Positions 52,329 through 61,980 are shown, counted from the stretch's first letter. The stretch is DNA of 64,000 bases from Hugenholtzia roseola DSM 9546 (GCF_000422585.1 NZ_AUGI01000035.1:1-64000); one strand, 5' to 3'. Program-made: numbers and translations. Notes: a model not told the origin generated them from the letters alone.

Positions 52329-52892
52329 GTGTTGAACGACATACTTTTAGGAATCTCTGAGCTGCAATTTCGCTTTATAGACATCTTGATGTCTATCGTG
52401 CTTTTCTACGGCGGGTATCGCGGCTATCAAAAAGGACTTCTTGTGGAACTCATTTCGCTCGTTTCCTTTGTATTTTTTGCCTACGTCCTGATTTGGCTTA
52501 TCTTTAATGGCTTCGATTCTACCGACCAATGGGTGAATGGCTACAACAAAACGCTGCCTTTTATCACGACCATGTTGCTACTCTTTGGCTTGGTCTTGTT
52601 GCTCAATTGGGGCGGACGTATGCTTGCTGATATGATAGGCTACACCATCTTTGGCTCGTTTGACAACGTCTTGGGGATTGTTTTTGGTCTGATAAAATAC
52701 ACTTTTGCCTTTGGGGTCTTGTTCAAAATGCTCATATACGTAGGCTTGCTCAACCACAACTTGGAGATGCAGTCTTCTGTTTTCTATCCCTATCTGATGC
52801 GCTTCTTCGACTACACCGTCGAGGTCATGGACATCATCGGTATTCCTGCCAGCGAGATGCTCAAAGACATGCGCATGCTTCTGAAACGATAG
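52329..52892 (+). CDS. CvpA-family inner-membrane protein
   Basis: A 187-residue protein with four hydrophobic segments (about 15-30, 36-60, 74-95 and 110-135). The CvpA signature is GYRGYQKGLLVELISLVSF, followed by LLNWGGRMLADMIGYTIFG and DNVLGIVFGLIKYTFAF. CvpA proteins affect envelope integrity and, in E. coli, colicin V export. The start codon is GTG (52329), with TTG directly after it. No ATG precedes the conserved part. Confidence 0.85.
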   Translation: MLNDILLGISELQFRFIDILMSIVLFYGGYRGYQKGLLVELISLVSFVFFAYVLIWLIFNGFDSTDQWVNGYNKTLPFITTMLLLFGLVLLLNWGGRMLADMIGYTIFGSFDNVLGIVFGLIKYTFAFGVLFKMLIYVGLLNHNLEMQSSVFYPYLMRFFDYTVEVMDIIGIPASEMLKDMRMLLKR

Positions 52893-53104
52893 ACAAAGGG
52901 CGCATTTAAAGACTTTTAAGGCTTCGAATAGATAAATCAAAAAGATTTTGAGGCTTCGGGTGAGAAGGAATAGATTTTTTCACTAATTTTAGCGAACTAT
53001 CTAATGGCTTACCCCTTTTGCTGATTTGATTTGCTCTTGCGCACTGTTTTTTTCTGAAAAATAACGACAAGAGCTTGTATCGCTACTAAAATTGATGACA
53101 ACCG

Positions 53105-54898
53105 ATGAAGTATAAATTTTTACAATCTTTGCGCTACTTATTCAGTCTGCTGTGCGGAGCTTGGCTGCTGGTAGCTTGTCAGAAAAACGCACCTGACGAG
53201 GAAAAAGGCGGTTTAGCTCCTACCAAAGGCGACCGCTACTACGGAGGCGTATTCACAACCAACGAAACCGAATACATCAAGACGCTCTTCCCCCATAGCG
53301 TGCAAGATGTCTATTCTTATAGAATTGCCTCTCAAATTTATGAGGGTTTGTATAAATTTGACCCCGCCACGCTCAAAACCGTACCCTGCTTGGCAGAAGA
53401 CACACAGGTAGATTCTACCCATACGCTTTATACCATCAAAATCAAAAAGGGCGTGCTTTTCCATGACGACCCTTGTTTTGAAGGCGGAAAGGGCAGAGAA
53501 TTAAAGGCGCAAGATGTAGCTTACTGTTTTACCCGTCTGGCGACACGCCATGAGATGAATCGCAATTTTAGCGTCATAGACGACATCATCGCAGGCGCAC
53601 GTGAGCATTACGAAGCCACACAAGACGGCACGCCGCTTAAAGAAGGCGTTTCGGGTATCAAAGTCATAGACGATTATACGATACAGTTCCAACTTGTGCG
53701 CCCAAACGCGCTCTTTCTTAGCTACTTAGCCCGTCCCGAAGGTTTTATTTTCCCAAAAGAGGCTTTCGATAAATACGGCAAAGACTTATACAACAAAGCC
53801 GTCGGCACTGGTGCTTTTGTCTTATCTGAAATAGACGAAAATGTGTCCATTATTTTGAAGCGCAACCCCACTTATCACCAAAAAGATAGCTATGGCAACC
53901 AATTACCTTATTTAGATGCCATTAAAATCAAGTTTATCAAAGACAAAAAAACCGAACTTTTCGAATTTAAAAAGGACAACCTCGATATGGTCTATCGCCT
54001 TCCTACCGACTATATCGTAGATATTCTTTCCGAGCAGCAACGTGCAGATGGTAGCCTACCCTTTGCCTTAGAGCGCGAGCCTGAAATGCAGACCCAACTG
54101 ATTGTCTTTATGAACCAAGATAATCTCTTTAAAAATCCTGATATTAGAAAAGCCTTTTCATACGCCATCAATCGCGAGCGCATCAAGGATTTGGTCTTAG
54201 GTGGTGAGGCTTATGATGCAGGCAGATTTGGCATCACGCCGCCTTCCTTCAAAGACAAGGGCTATCTTTCCGAAAAAGTGCGCGGTTTTGAATTTAACCC
54301 CGATACGGCACTTTTGTACCTACAAAAGGCAGGCTACCCCAACGGAAAGGGCTTTCCCGCCACTACGCTTTATTTCAACCCCGAAGGCGACCGAAATACG
54401 CAAGTGGTGAGCGAAATCAAGACCCAACTCAAAAATACGCTCAACATCGACATAGAAATTGCACCCATTCCGCATGCACAGTTGAGCGAAAAAGCACAGA
54501 AAGGCGATTTTCAGATGTTGCGCCTTTCCTGGATTGCCGATTTTCCAAGTCCCGAAGCCTTTTTGCGCATGTTTTATAGCGAGGGCGTGCCTACCGAAGT
54601 AGGGCAGGTTTCATACCCTAACATTGCGCGTTATCAAAGTTCGGCATACGACCAATTATACCAACAAGCCATGAACGCCGACAATGAGCAGCAAGCCTAC
54701 CAACTTTTGATGAAAGCCGAAAGCGTAGCAATGGAAGAAGCTCCCGTTTTGGTGCTTTGGTATGATGAAGGGTATCGCCTTTTGAAACCGCATGTCAAGA
54801 ATTTCCCCAACAACCCCATGCAGTATCGCGACTTTTCGCAAGTTTATCTCACGCCACTTGAAAAAGAGGGCGAAAAACAGACCGCTGCTGCCATGTAA
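53105..54898 (+). CDS. Oligopeptide ABC transporter substrate-binding lipoprotein
   Basis: A 597-residue SBP family 5 protein. The signal ends in a lipobox at Cys25 (LLVAC), so it is anchored to a membrane. IASQIYEGLYKFDPATLKTV and the DVAYCFTRLATRHE region are typical of DppA/OppA-like proteins. DIRKAFSYAINRERIKDLVL is the central signature. ADFPSPEAFLRMFY marks the second lobe. It probably binds di- or oligopeptides. No permease or ATPase gene is adjacent, so the transporter is encoded elsewhere. A bidirectional terminator follows. Confidence 0.9.
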   Translation: MKYKFLQSLRYLFSLLCGAWLLVACQKNAPDEEKGGLAPTKGDRYYGGVFTTNETEYIKTLFPHSVQDVYSYRIASQIYEGLYKFDPATLKTVPCLAEDTQVDSTHTLYTIKIKKGVLFHDDPCFEGGKGRELKAQDVAYCFTRLATRHEMNRNFSVIDDIIAGAREHYEATQDGTPLKEGVSGIKVIDDYTIQFQLVRPNALFLSYLARPEGFIFPKEAFDKYGKDLYNKAVGTGAFVLSEIDENVSIILKRNPTYHQKDSYGNQLPYLDAIKIKFIKDKKTELFEFKKDNLDMVYRLPTDYIVDILSEQQRADGSLPFALEREPEMQTQLIVFMNQDNLFKNPDIRKAFSYAINRERIKDLVLGGEAYDAGRFGITPPSFKDKGYLSEKVRGFEFNPDTALLYLQKAGYPNGKGFPATTLYFNPEGDRNTQVVSEIKTQLKNTLNIDIEIAPIPHAQLSEKAQKGDFQMLRLSWIADFPSPEAFLRMFYSEGVPTEVGQVSYPNIARYQSSAYDQLYQQAMNADNEQQAYQLLMKAESVAMEEAPVLVLWYDEGYRLLKPHVKNFPNNPMQYRDFSQVYLTPLEKEGEKQTAAAM

Positions 54899-54929
54899 TT
54901 GTTATCCCTTCTGAACCTCAAAATCATAC

Positions 54930-54966
54930 AAAAAAGCGAATGAAACAGAATTTCATTCGCTTTTTT
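54930..54966. terminator. Bidirectional terminator
   Basis: AAAAAAGCGAATGAAA (54930-54945) pairs perfectly with TTTCATTCGCTTTTTT (54951-54966) around a 5-nt loop. It serves the convergent substrate-binding and hypothetical genes in both directions. Confidence 0.9.
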
Positions 54967-55020
54967 GTGTCTGATGGTTATTTTTCTACGTTATCTTGTT
55001 TATGAAAAAGTCTTGCTGTT

Positions 55021-55593
55021 TTAGTCTGCCACAATAGGTGCAGGCTCGGAAGGCTGCCATTCCCATTCCAAAGATTTAGATTTTTTGCGGATATTTTTAA
55101 TCACACGTGCGATAAAGGCTTTTTTGTCTTGCTTCAAAATTTGATACTCTTCATAAGAAGAAAAAGTAAAGGCAAGGCGCAGGCGGCTATAATTATCAAT
55201 CAAATTCTGTTCGCCAAAGATAAAGCGCACACAGTTGGGGCTATGATTGACATTTTGCTGCCCTACCCAATGTGGCACTGTGCTGGTCATGCCCTCTATC
55301 CATTCGAGGATAATATCTTCGGGCAGATAGCGGTATTTAAAATAAAAAACTTCCTCATTGCAAAGCCCTAAGTAAGCCGCCACAGCGTCGGGGTTGTCGG
55401 GTTCTTTGTGCAGTTGGTGCATAACCTGATGAAAGCGCGAAGTGCATCTATCCACAATCTGAAAATTGAGCTGCTTATAGGAAATGCGGTGCGTGCGATA
55501 GCCAAAGAATAGTGCCGTCATGCCGATAATCGTCGCGATAAAGGACACCATCTCTAAAATAAGATGTGCGAATTGTAGTGTTTCTCCTACCAT
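55021..55593 (-). CDS. Hypothetical protein with one N-terminal membrane helix
   Basis: A 190-residue protein. One transmembrane helix (about 12-32, LEMVSFIATIIGMTALFFGY) precedes a cytosolic domain with FQIVDRCTSRFHQVMHQLHK, LCNEEVFYFKYRYLPEDIIL and EWIEGMTSTVPHWVG. I recognise no domain with confidence. It resembles small effector-like membrane proteins. The ATG at 55593 gives the full helix. It ends at the bidirectional terminator. Confidence 0.7.
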   Translation of the reverse strand: MVGETLQFAHLILEMVSFIATIIGMTALFFGYRTHRISYKQLNFQIVDRCTSRFHQVMHQLHKEPDNPDAVAAYLGLCNEEVFYFKYRYLPEDIILEWIEGMTSTVPHWVGQQNVNHSPNCVRFIFGEQNLIDNYSRLRLAFTFSSYEEYQILKQDKKAFIARVIKNIRKKSKSLEWEWQPSEPAPIVAD

Positions 55594-55768
55594 AGCGTTT
55601 AAATTTGTCTGTAAAAAATAAAGTATTGGGTAGGATAGGGATTTTGGAAATTACGTCATAGTGCTTATCTTCGGTTCTAAAACTACACAATTCCACAAAA
55701 AAAAGCAAAGGAAAAGCAAAAAAATCTTAGAAAAAAAGTAAAAAAGAGATAAAAATAAGGGTAAAACC

Positions 55769-57673
55769 CTATCGCAATAGGCGCAAAAGTGTTGCTTTTT
55801 GGTATGATTTGCCTACTTGGTCGGTGGCTTTAATAAGCACCGTATAATCGTCGGCAGGGGCGGGTCTGCCCTCGAAGGTGCCGTCCCAACGGTTTTCGAG
55901 GTCGTTGGTTTCGAAAATGAGTTGATTCCATTTATTAAAAATTTGTAGGTGGTAGCTCACCAGAAAGCGCGAAACTACGCCAAAATCGTCGTTTATGCTA
56001 TCTCCGTTGGGTGAGAAAGCCGTCGGAATTTCCAAAAAAGAAGGCAGATATAAGATTGCGAAATTTGAAAAAGTGGTATCCTGCCCCACGATTGCCCAAG
56101 TGCGAAACCGCCATGCCTGTTGTTCGGTTTGGCTCAAATCAATTTCAGTTTCGTTTTCAGAAAAGGAGCGTGTTTCTATCAGAACGGTATCCAAATCAAA
56201 GAGCTGCAAGGTATAGCGACGAGCAGGCGCAAACCCATTTTGGTAGTCGGTGCGCTGCAAAATGGCATCTTGCTCACGCCTTTCTACCTGCAAAAAAATA
56301 GGGCAGAGAGCCGCCGTCGTATCCGAATACTGCCCACAGGCATTGAGGTAAAAAGCGCGGTAACAGTATTGGAGCAGGCTGGGGGCAGCAAAAGGGTCAA
56401 AAAAATCAAGACGCGCCGAATCGATTTTGAAACGTTGCTCGCGTGTGTAAATATCGTCGGGCGTTTGGCTAAGGAGGTACATTTGTTCAACTTGCTGATT
56501 TTGAGGATATTGCCAACGCAAAAAAACGCGATTGCTACTATCTATGCTCACAAAAAAGCTATCCACTTCGGGCGGCTTGGCATCAGAAGAAGCAACCACA
56601 CAGCGGCGATTCGAAACCGTTTGCGCTGCACTATCGTACCAAATTGCCGCCACACGGTAGCAATAATTTTGCCTACAAACTACCTCAAAATCTTCAAAAG
56701 TAGTCGTGCGCAGGTTGCGAATTTCGGTCAGAAGCTGGTCGTTTCTATAAATCTGATACCCTACAAAATCGGTGGCAGGGAGCAAGGCAGGATTCCACGC
56801 CAAACGGTTGAAGCCCGCTAAGGCTTCTACTTCCAAAAAAAGCCCGTAAAGGGCAGGCGTTTGCAGAGCCTCCTCATTACAAAATTCTGTGCCTGCGGCA
56901 GCCAAAAAATACACACTACTGCTATCATTGGGCTGATAGGTGAAATTCTGACGCGGAAAACGCACCCTTTCTAAATCTTGGGTAGCCTGATTGCCCCTTT
57001 TTTTTCGGATTTGATAGGGCTGATTTTCAGGCAGTTCGAAAGTAAAGACAAGACTGCCATCTTCTTGGGTTTCTAAAAGGCTAAAATTAGCCGCCAAGCG
57101 CGTGCTAATGGGTACGATAACTTCCTGATATTCAAAGCAATTTTCTAAGGCATCTTCGAAAACGCCTTTAATGCGCAAGTTTTTAGGCTCATCACTATCA
57201 AAAACATGGCTGGCGATTTGGTTGCTTTCTACGATTGTTTCGCCTTCGTTATCCCAAATAATCTTAAAAAAATCATAATAAGTATCGGAAATGCGTACTT
57301 CTACGCGCCTGCCGCTGCAAATATAGACTTCAGGCGTGAAGGGTTTGGATTCATAAACCGTAACCAAATTTTCGATGCGAAGCGAATCGCCTCCACTCGC
57401 CCCTGTGTTGATGAGCTGCGTGATGGCATATACGCCTGCTTTTTCGAAGGTAAAAGTAGGGCTATTTTGCGGACGCGCATTGCCAAAGCGATAAAAAACC
57501 AAATTCGGACTCACACCCGAACAGTCGCCTACGGTTACGGTCAGGGGGGCGCAACCCTTTACCGTACTCACATCAAAACAAGGATTCTGCGCTTGCAAGG
57601 GCAGAAAGCAAGCCCAGCAGGTCATTATTTGAAAAAAAAGCCAAATAAAATTTCGTTTTGAATGAAAAAGCAT
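55769..57673 (-). CDS. T9SS type B sorting-domain protein with PKD-like region
   Basis: A 634-residue secreted protein. The signal peptide (IWLFFQIMTCWACFLPLQAQ) is followed by a PKD-like domain that begins CFDVSTVKGCAPLTVTVGDC. Fibronectin-III-like repeats follow, with GFNRLAWNPALLPATDFVGY and IYRN. The C-terminus is a gliding-motility-associated (CHU_C) domain: PTAFSPNGDSINDDFGVVSR, LQIFNKWNQLIFETND and NRWDGTFEGRPAPADDYTVL. This type B signal directs export through type IX secretion and often marks adhesins. I use the ATG at 57673. Confidence 0.9.
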   Translation of the reverse strand: MLFHSKRNFIWLFFQIMTCWACFLPLQAQNPCFDVSTVKGCAPLTVTVGDCSGVSPNLVFYRFGNARPQNSPTFTFEKAGVYAITQLINTGASGGDSLRIENLVTVYESKPFTPEVYICSGRRVEVRISDTYYDFFKIIWDNEGETIVESNQIASHVFDSDEPKNLRIKGVFEDALENCFEYQEVIVPISTRLAANFSLLETQEDGSLVFTFELPENQPYQIRKKRGNQATQDLERVRFPRQNFTYQPNDSSSVYFLAAAGTEFCNEEALQTPALYGLFLEVEALAGFNRLAWNPALLPATDFVGYQIYRNDQLLTEIRNLRTTTFEDFEVVCRQNYCYRVAAIWYDSAAQTVSNRRCVVASSDAKPPEVDSFFVSIDSSNRVFLRWQYPQNQQVEQMYLLSQTPDDIYTREQRFKIDSARLDFFDPFAAPSLLQYCYRAFYLNACGQYSDTTAALCPIFLQVERREQDAILQRTDYQNGFAPARRYTLQLFDLDTVLIETRSFSENETEIDLSQTEQQAWRFRTWAIVGQDTTFSNFAILYLPSFLEIPTAFSPNGDSINDDFGVVSRFLVSYHLQIFNKWNQLIFETNDLENRWDGTFEGRPAPADDYTVLIKATDQVGKSYQKATLLRLLR

Positions 57674-57737
57674 AGTGCAATAAGTAAGGATACATAGAAA
57701 AAAACAAGCAAGAGCCGCTTTATGAAATACGCTAAAA

Positions 57738-57778
57738 AACCCCAAGCATTGCAAGAGATGCAAAATACTTAGGGTTTT
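57738..57778 (-). terminator. Imperfect hairpin after the hydroxybutyryl-CoA dehydrogenase gene
   Basis: AAACCCCAAG and CTTAGGGTTT arms with an inner GCAT / ATGC pairing, of the AAACCCTAAG hairpin type. Bulged, so weaker than the copy at 50581. Confidence 0.5.
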
Positions 57779-57897
57779 GAGGGTTTTGAAGATAGGTTCA
57801 AACAGGTAGAAAAGGGTTTCTTTTCCTGCTTCTTACAAAAAAATTGCACCTATCAGAAGTAAGCATATTTCAGCCCACAGACCGCCCTTAGAACGTC

Positions 57898-58812
57898 TTA
57901 GAACGTTTCGGTAGGCAACTGTTTTTTGGCAAAGCGCGGCGCAACAGCAATATTTTTTGTGCCATTGCTCCAATCATAAAAGCCTTTTCCCGTTTTCATG
58001 CCCAAATGCCCTGCATTGACCATATTGACCAAAAGCGGACAAGGCGCGTATTTGGGATTGCCGAAGCCCTCGAAAAGCACTTCCAAGATAGAGCGGCAAA
58101 CATCTAAACCAATAAAATCGGCTAATTGTAGCGGTCCCATGGGGTGCGACATGCCCAATTTCATAACCGTATCAATTTCGGAAACCCCTGCTACGCCTTC
58201 ATAAAGGGCATGAATTGCCTCATTTATCATCGGCATCAAGACGCGGTTGGAAACAAAACCAGGGTAATCATTGACCTCGACAGGGATTTTTTCCAAATCC
58301 TTAGAGATGTCCATGATTTGGGCGCAAATTTCGTCGGAAGTTGCATAGCCTCTAATAACCTCGACCAACTTCATGACAGGCACAGGGTTCATAAAGTGCA
58401 TGCCGATAACTTTTTCAGGACGCTTCGTTACGCCTGCAATGCGCGTAATGGAAATAGAAGATGTATTACTCGCTAAAATCGTTTCGGCAGGGCAAATTTT
58501 ATCTAAGTTCTCAAAGATTTTGAGCTTAATCTCGATGTTTTCAGTAGCTGCCTCTACCACCAATGCCGCTCCTGCCACCGCCGCTGTGATGTCGGTAAAG
58601 GTGCTGATGTTAGCAAGCGTCTGTGCTTTTTTCGCCTCGTCGATGTCGCCTTTTTTGAGCTGACGGTCTAAGTTTTTGTCTATCGTTGCCAAGCCACGCT
58701 CTAAGGCAGAAGCGGAAACATCTACCCACGCGACCTGATAATTGTAAAGCGCGAAAACGTGTGCAATACCATTGCCCATAGTACCTGCACCGATGACCAC
58801 TACTTTTTTCAT
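57898..58812 (-). CDS. 3-hydroxybutyryl-CoA dehydrogenase
   Basis: A 304-residue NAD(P)-dependent 3-hydroxyacyl-CoA dehydrogenase. The Rossmann motif is VVIGAGTMGNGIAHVFA. ILASNTSSISITRIA and GMHFMNPVPVMKLVEVIRG contain the catalytic Ser and His. NDYPGFVSNRVLMPMINEAI begins the dimerisation domain. It acts in fatty-acid or butyrate/PHB metabolism. I use the ATG at 58812. It follows valS by 99 bp. Confidence 0.92.
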   Translation of the reverse strand: MKKVVVIGAGTMGNGIAHVFALYNYQVAWVDVSASALERGLATIDKNLDRQLKKGDIDEAKKAQTLANISTFTDITAAVAGAALVVEAATENIEIKLKIFENLDKICPAETILASNTSSISITRIAGVTKRPEKVIGMHFMNPVPVMKLVEVIRGYATSDEICAQIMDISKDLEKIPVEVNDYPGFVSNRVLMPMINEAIHALYEGVAGVSEIDTVMKLGMSHPMGPLQLADFIGLDVCRSILEVLFEGFGNPKYAPCPLLVNMVNAGHLGMKTGKGFYDWSNGTKNIAVAPRFAKKQLPTETF

Positions 58813-58862
58813 CGTTTTGATTTTTGAATGAGAAATAAAGATAAAATGCACAAAAATTGAAA

Positions 58863-58898
58863 CTGCCTTGCACGCGGCGATAGCCAAAAACAAGGCAG
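58863..58898 (-). terminator. Possible stem-loop after valS
   Basis: CTGCCTTG (58863-58870) pairs with CAAGGCAG (58891-58898) around a 20-nt loop. The minus strand continues with TTCAATTTTTG. Weak. Confidence 0.4.
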
Positions 58899-58911
58899 GG
58901 AGGCTTATTTT

Positions 58912-61596
58912 TTAAAGGGCTGCCAACTGCTCTTCGAGCGCACGAATTTTAGCTTCCGCATCGGCTTGCTTTTTACGCTCATTTTCAATAACTTGGGGTT
59001 TGGCATTGCTAACAAACTTTTCGTTGGAAAGTTTTTGCAAGACAGAATCGAGAAAACCTTTGGCGCGTTCCAACTCTTTGAGAAGTGCCTGCTTTTCGGC
59101 TTCCATATCGAGCTGCCCTTCTAAGGGTACAAAAAATTCGTCTGCTTTCACAACAAAGGAAACAGATTTTTCGGGTTTCTTTTGTGCAAAAACTACTTTA
59201 TCTACATTTGCCAATTTCTGAATCATACCGATAAAATCTACAAAGGCAGACATGCGCTCACTCTTGATGTGCAGGTCTAAGGTCTGTTTGGGCGAAATTT
59301 GTTTCTGGTTGCGAATGTTTCGGATATGAGAAATAACTTCAAATATCTGCTCGGCACGCGCCAAAAGTTTTTCATTTGCCTCAAAATCAGCCGCTTTCGG
59401 ATAAGGTGCAACAATTAAAGCCTGCTCGACGGTGCGCAATTTCATCGCCTGCCAAAGTTCTTCGGTTAGGAAAGGCATAAAAGGGTGCAGCATTTTCAAA
59501 AGCACCTCGAAATGCGAAATGGTCTTTTCATAGGTCGCCTTATCGATAGGCTCGCCAAAGGGCGGCTTAATCATTTCCAGATATTGCGCACAGAAATCGT
59601 CCCAAATGAGTTTGTAGATGGTGAGTAGGGCTTCCGAAATCCTAAACTGACTATAAAGTTGCTCTAAATCTTGAAGGGCTTGGTTGATTTTGGCTTCAAA
59701 CCAAAGCAATGCTAATTCATTTTTAGCATCAATTTCCTTTTCTACCTTTTCCCAACGCTGCGTCAGGCGGTAGGCGTTCCAGATTTTATTGCAAAAATTC
59801 CTACCCTGCTCACAGAGTTTTTCGTCAAAAGGCAAATCATTTCCTGCGGGCGAAGAAAAAAGCATGCCCACGCGCACACTATCTGCCCCATACTGCGCAA
59901 TCAAATCGAGCGGGTCAGGCGAATTGCCCAACGATTTAGACATCTTCCTGCCCTGCTTATCGCGGACAATGCCTGTGAGATATACGTCTTTGAAAGGCTT
60001 TTTATCGACGTATTCATAACCAGCGATAATCATACGCGCCACCCAAAAAAAGAGAATTTCAGGGGCAGTAACCAAGACTTCGGTAGGATAGAAATAATTT
60101 AGCTCCGCATTTTTTTCTATCTCGATTTTGCCCGTTTCTTTATTGAAGTAAGCATCATCGAAGCCATTAAAAACTGCCAAAGGCCAGAGCCACGAAGAAG
60201 CCCAAGTATCTAAAACGTCCTCATCTTGGCGCAAGTCGGCAAGGGTTAGATTTGGATTGTGCTTTTTAGCCAGTTCAATCGCCTCTTGGGGCGTTTCGGC
60301 TACTACAAAATCATCTTCGCCGCTCCCAAAATAGTAAGCTGGAATACGCTGACCCCACCAAAGTTGGCGCGAAATACACCAGTCGCGCACGTTTTCCATC
60401 CAATGGCGGTAGGTGTTTTTGAATTTGGTGGGGTGCAAAATTACCTCGTCCTCTTCTACCGCTTGCAGGGCGCGGCGCGAAATTTCTTTCATTTTGATAA
60501 ACCACTGCAAGGAAAGTTTCGGCTCTACTACCGTTCCCGTTCTTTCAGAACGCCCGATTTTAGTCGTAAATTCCTCCTCTTTTACGATATGCCCTGCTGC
60601 TTCTTTGAGAAGTTTGATGGCAATTTTACGCGCCACAAATCGCTCTTTTCCAATTAAATCGGCAGGCATCTGCCCTTTGTCGTTCATTGTACCATCTAAA
60701 TTGATGGTATCTAAGATGGGCAAATTATGGCGCAAGCCAATTTCGTAGTCGTTGATATCGTGTGCAGGCGTAACTTTGAGGCAGCCTGTGCCAAACTCTT
60801 TTTCTACATAGTCGTCTGCAATAATCGGAATTTGGCGGCTTGTGAGCGGCACAGTGGCGTGTTTGCCTATCAGATGTTGGTAGCGTTCGTCGTTGGGATT
60901 GACGGCAATGGCGGTATCGCCCCAAATGGTTTCGGGTCTTTGGGTTGCGATAGTAACAAATTCGCCTGTTTCTTCAATTTTATATTGGGTATGATACAAA
61001 ACAGACCTTTCGCCGTCCTCATTATACAAAACTTCTTCGTTGGAAAGGGCAGTTTGGGCTTCGCAGTCCCAGTTTATCATACGCAAACCGCGATAGATGT
61101 AGCCTTTTTTGTATAAATCTACAAAAGTGCGTACAACGGCTTTGTAGTAGCCTTCGTCCATCGTAAAATGGGTGCGCTCCCAATCACAACTTGCGCCCAA
61201 TTTTTTGAGCTGCTCTAAAATGATGCCGCCATATTTTTCTTTCCACTCCCAAGCATATTCAAGAAACTGCTCACGTGTGAGGTCGGCTTTCTTGATTCCT
61301 TTTTCACGCAACATGCGCACTACTTTGGCTTCAGTAGCAATAGAGGCATGGTCTGTACCCGGCACCCAGCAAGCGGATTTGCCCTCCATTCGTGCCTTTC
61401 TGATAAGTACGTCTTGAATGGTGTTATTGAGCATATGTCCCATGTGCAAGACCCCCGTAACGTTAGGCGGTGGAATGACGATAGTATAGGGTTCTTTGCC
61501 CTCTTCTACTTTGGCATGGAAAAAGTTGTTTTCGAGCCAAAATGGATACCATTTGCTTTCTGCCTCTTGTGGGCTGTAGGTTGTTGCGAGTTCCAT
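58912..61596 (-). CDS. valS: Valyl-tRNA synthetase
   Basis: An 894-residue class I synthetase of normal length. The HIGH-type motif is in PPPNVTGVLHMGHMLNNTIQ. The editing domain includes TQRPETIWGDTAIAVNP. KMSKS is in DKQGRKMSKSLGNSPDPLDL. A C-terminal coiled-coil tail (EKQALLKELERAKGFLDSVL) matches ValRS. It charges tRNA-Val and edits threonine. A B-type repeat lies just upstream of its start. Confidence 0.96.
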   Translation of the reverse strand: MELATTYSPQEAESKWYPFWLENNFFHAKVEEGKEPYTIVIPPPNVTGVLHMGHMLNNTIQDVLIRKARMEGKSACWVPGTDHASIATEAKVVRMLREKGIKKADLTREQFLEYAWEWKEKYGGIILEQLKKLGASCDWERTHFTMDEGYYKAVVRTFVDLYKKGYIYRGLRMINWDCEAQTALSNEEVLYNEDGERSVLYHTQYKIEETGEFVTIATQRPETIWGDTAIAVNPNDERYQHLIGKHATVPLTSRQIPIIADDYVEKEFGTGCLKVTPAHDINDYEIGLRHNLPILDTINLDGTMNDKGQMPADLIGKERFVARKIAIKLLKEAAGHIVKEEEFTTKIGRSERTGTVVEPKLSLQWFIKMKEISRRALQAVEEDEVILHPTKFKNTYRHWMENVRDWCISRQLWWGQRIPAYYFGSGEDDFVVAETPQEAIELAKKHNPNLTLADLRQDEDVLDTWASSWLWPLAVFNGFDDAYFNKETGKIEIEKNAELNYFYPTEVLVTAPEILFFWVARMIIAGYEYVDKKPFKDVYLTGIVRDKQGRKMSKSLGNSPDPLDLIAQYGADSVRVGMLFSSPAGNDLPFDEKLCEQGRNFCNKIWNAYRLTQRWEKVEKEIDAKNELALLWFEAKINQALQDLEQLYSQFRISEALLTIYKLIWDDFCAQYLEMIKPPFGEPIDKATYEKTISHFEVLLKMLHPFMPFLTEELWQAMKLRTVEQALIVAPYPKAADFEANEKLLARAEQIFEVISHIRNIRNQKQISPKQTLDLHIKSERMSAFVDFIGMIQKLANVDKVVFAQKKPEKSVSFVVKADEFFVPLEGQLDMEAEKQALLKELERAKGFLDSVLQKLSNEKFVSNAKPQVIENERKKQADAEAKIRALEEQLAAL

Positions 61597-61641
61597 AAGT
61601 TTGAGATGCTTGCTTGAATTATCGAGCCTGAAAGATATAGG

Positions 61642-61799
61642 GGCAATGTCTTTTACCCCACCCCAAACCCCTCCCCCAAAGGGAGGGGCTTCAATTTCGT
61701 ATCATTTTTTTCGCATAAATGCGAAAAAAATGATTTGGTTTTCGAACCCTCCCCTTTGGGGGGAGGGTAGGGCGGGGGTGCATTTCTTTTGAAATTGCC
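61642..61799 (+). mobile_element. Family B MITE-like element, shorter copy (B3)
   Basis: It contains CCCCTCCCCCAAAGGGAGGGG, a perfect 34-bp palindrome at 61701-61734 (arms ATCATTTTTTTCGCAT and ATGCGAAAAAAATGAT), and CCCTCCCCTTTGGGGGGAGGG, in the same order as B1 and B2. The ends differ from B2: GGCAAT (61642-61647) against ATTGCC (61794-61799). Confidence 0.8.
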
Positions 61800-61947
61800 T
61801 TTTCAAAAAATTGTAAAGTAGCCGCCTAACGAATCAAACACAAAAATCTCATTTTTAGGCTGAATATCCAAATTTGGAGCGCAAAAAAACGGCTTCGCCC
61901 CCGTTTTGGCAAAATCTTAGCACACAGGGCAGATAAAAAGATAGTGT

Positions 61948-61980
61948 TTTTGCTTTTTTTAGGTAAAAGTTCTATTTTTG
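61948..61980 (+). promoter_or_regulatory. Promoter of the DUF3822 gene
   Basis: TTTTG (61948-61952), a 20-bp spacer and TATTTTTG (61973-61980), 59 bp upstream of the ATG at 62040. Confidence 0.7.

Noticed and set aside
56120-56821. 233-residue plus-strand frame
   Set aside because: Antisense to the type B sorting-domain gene and without recognisable features.
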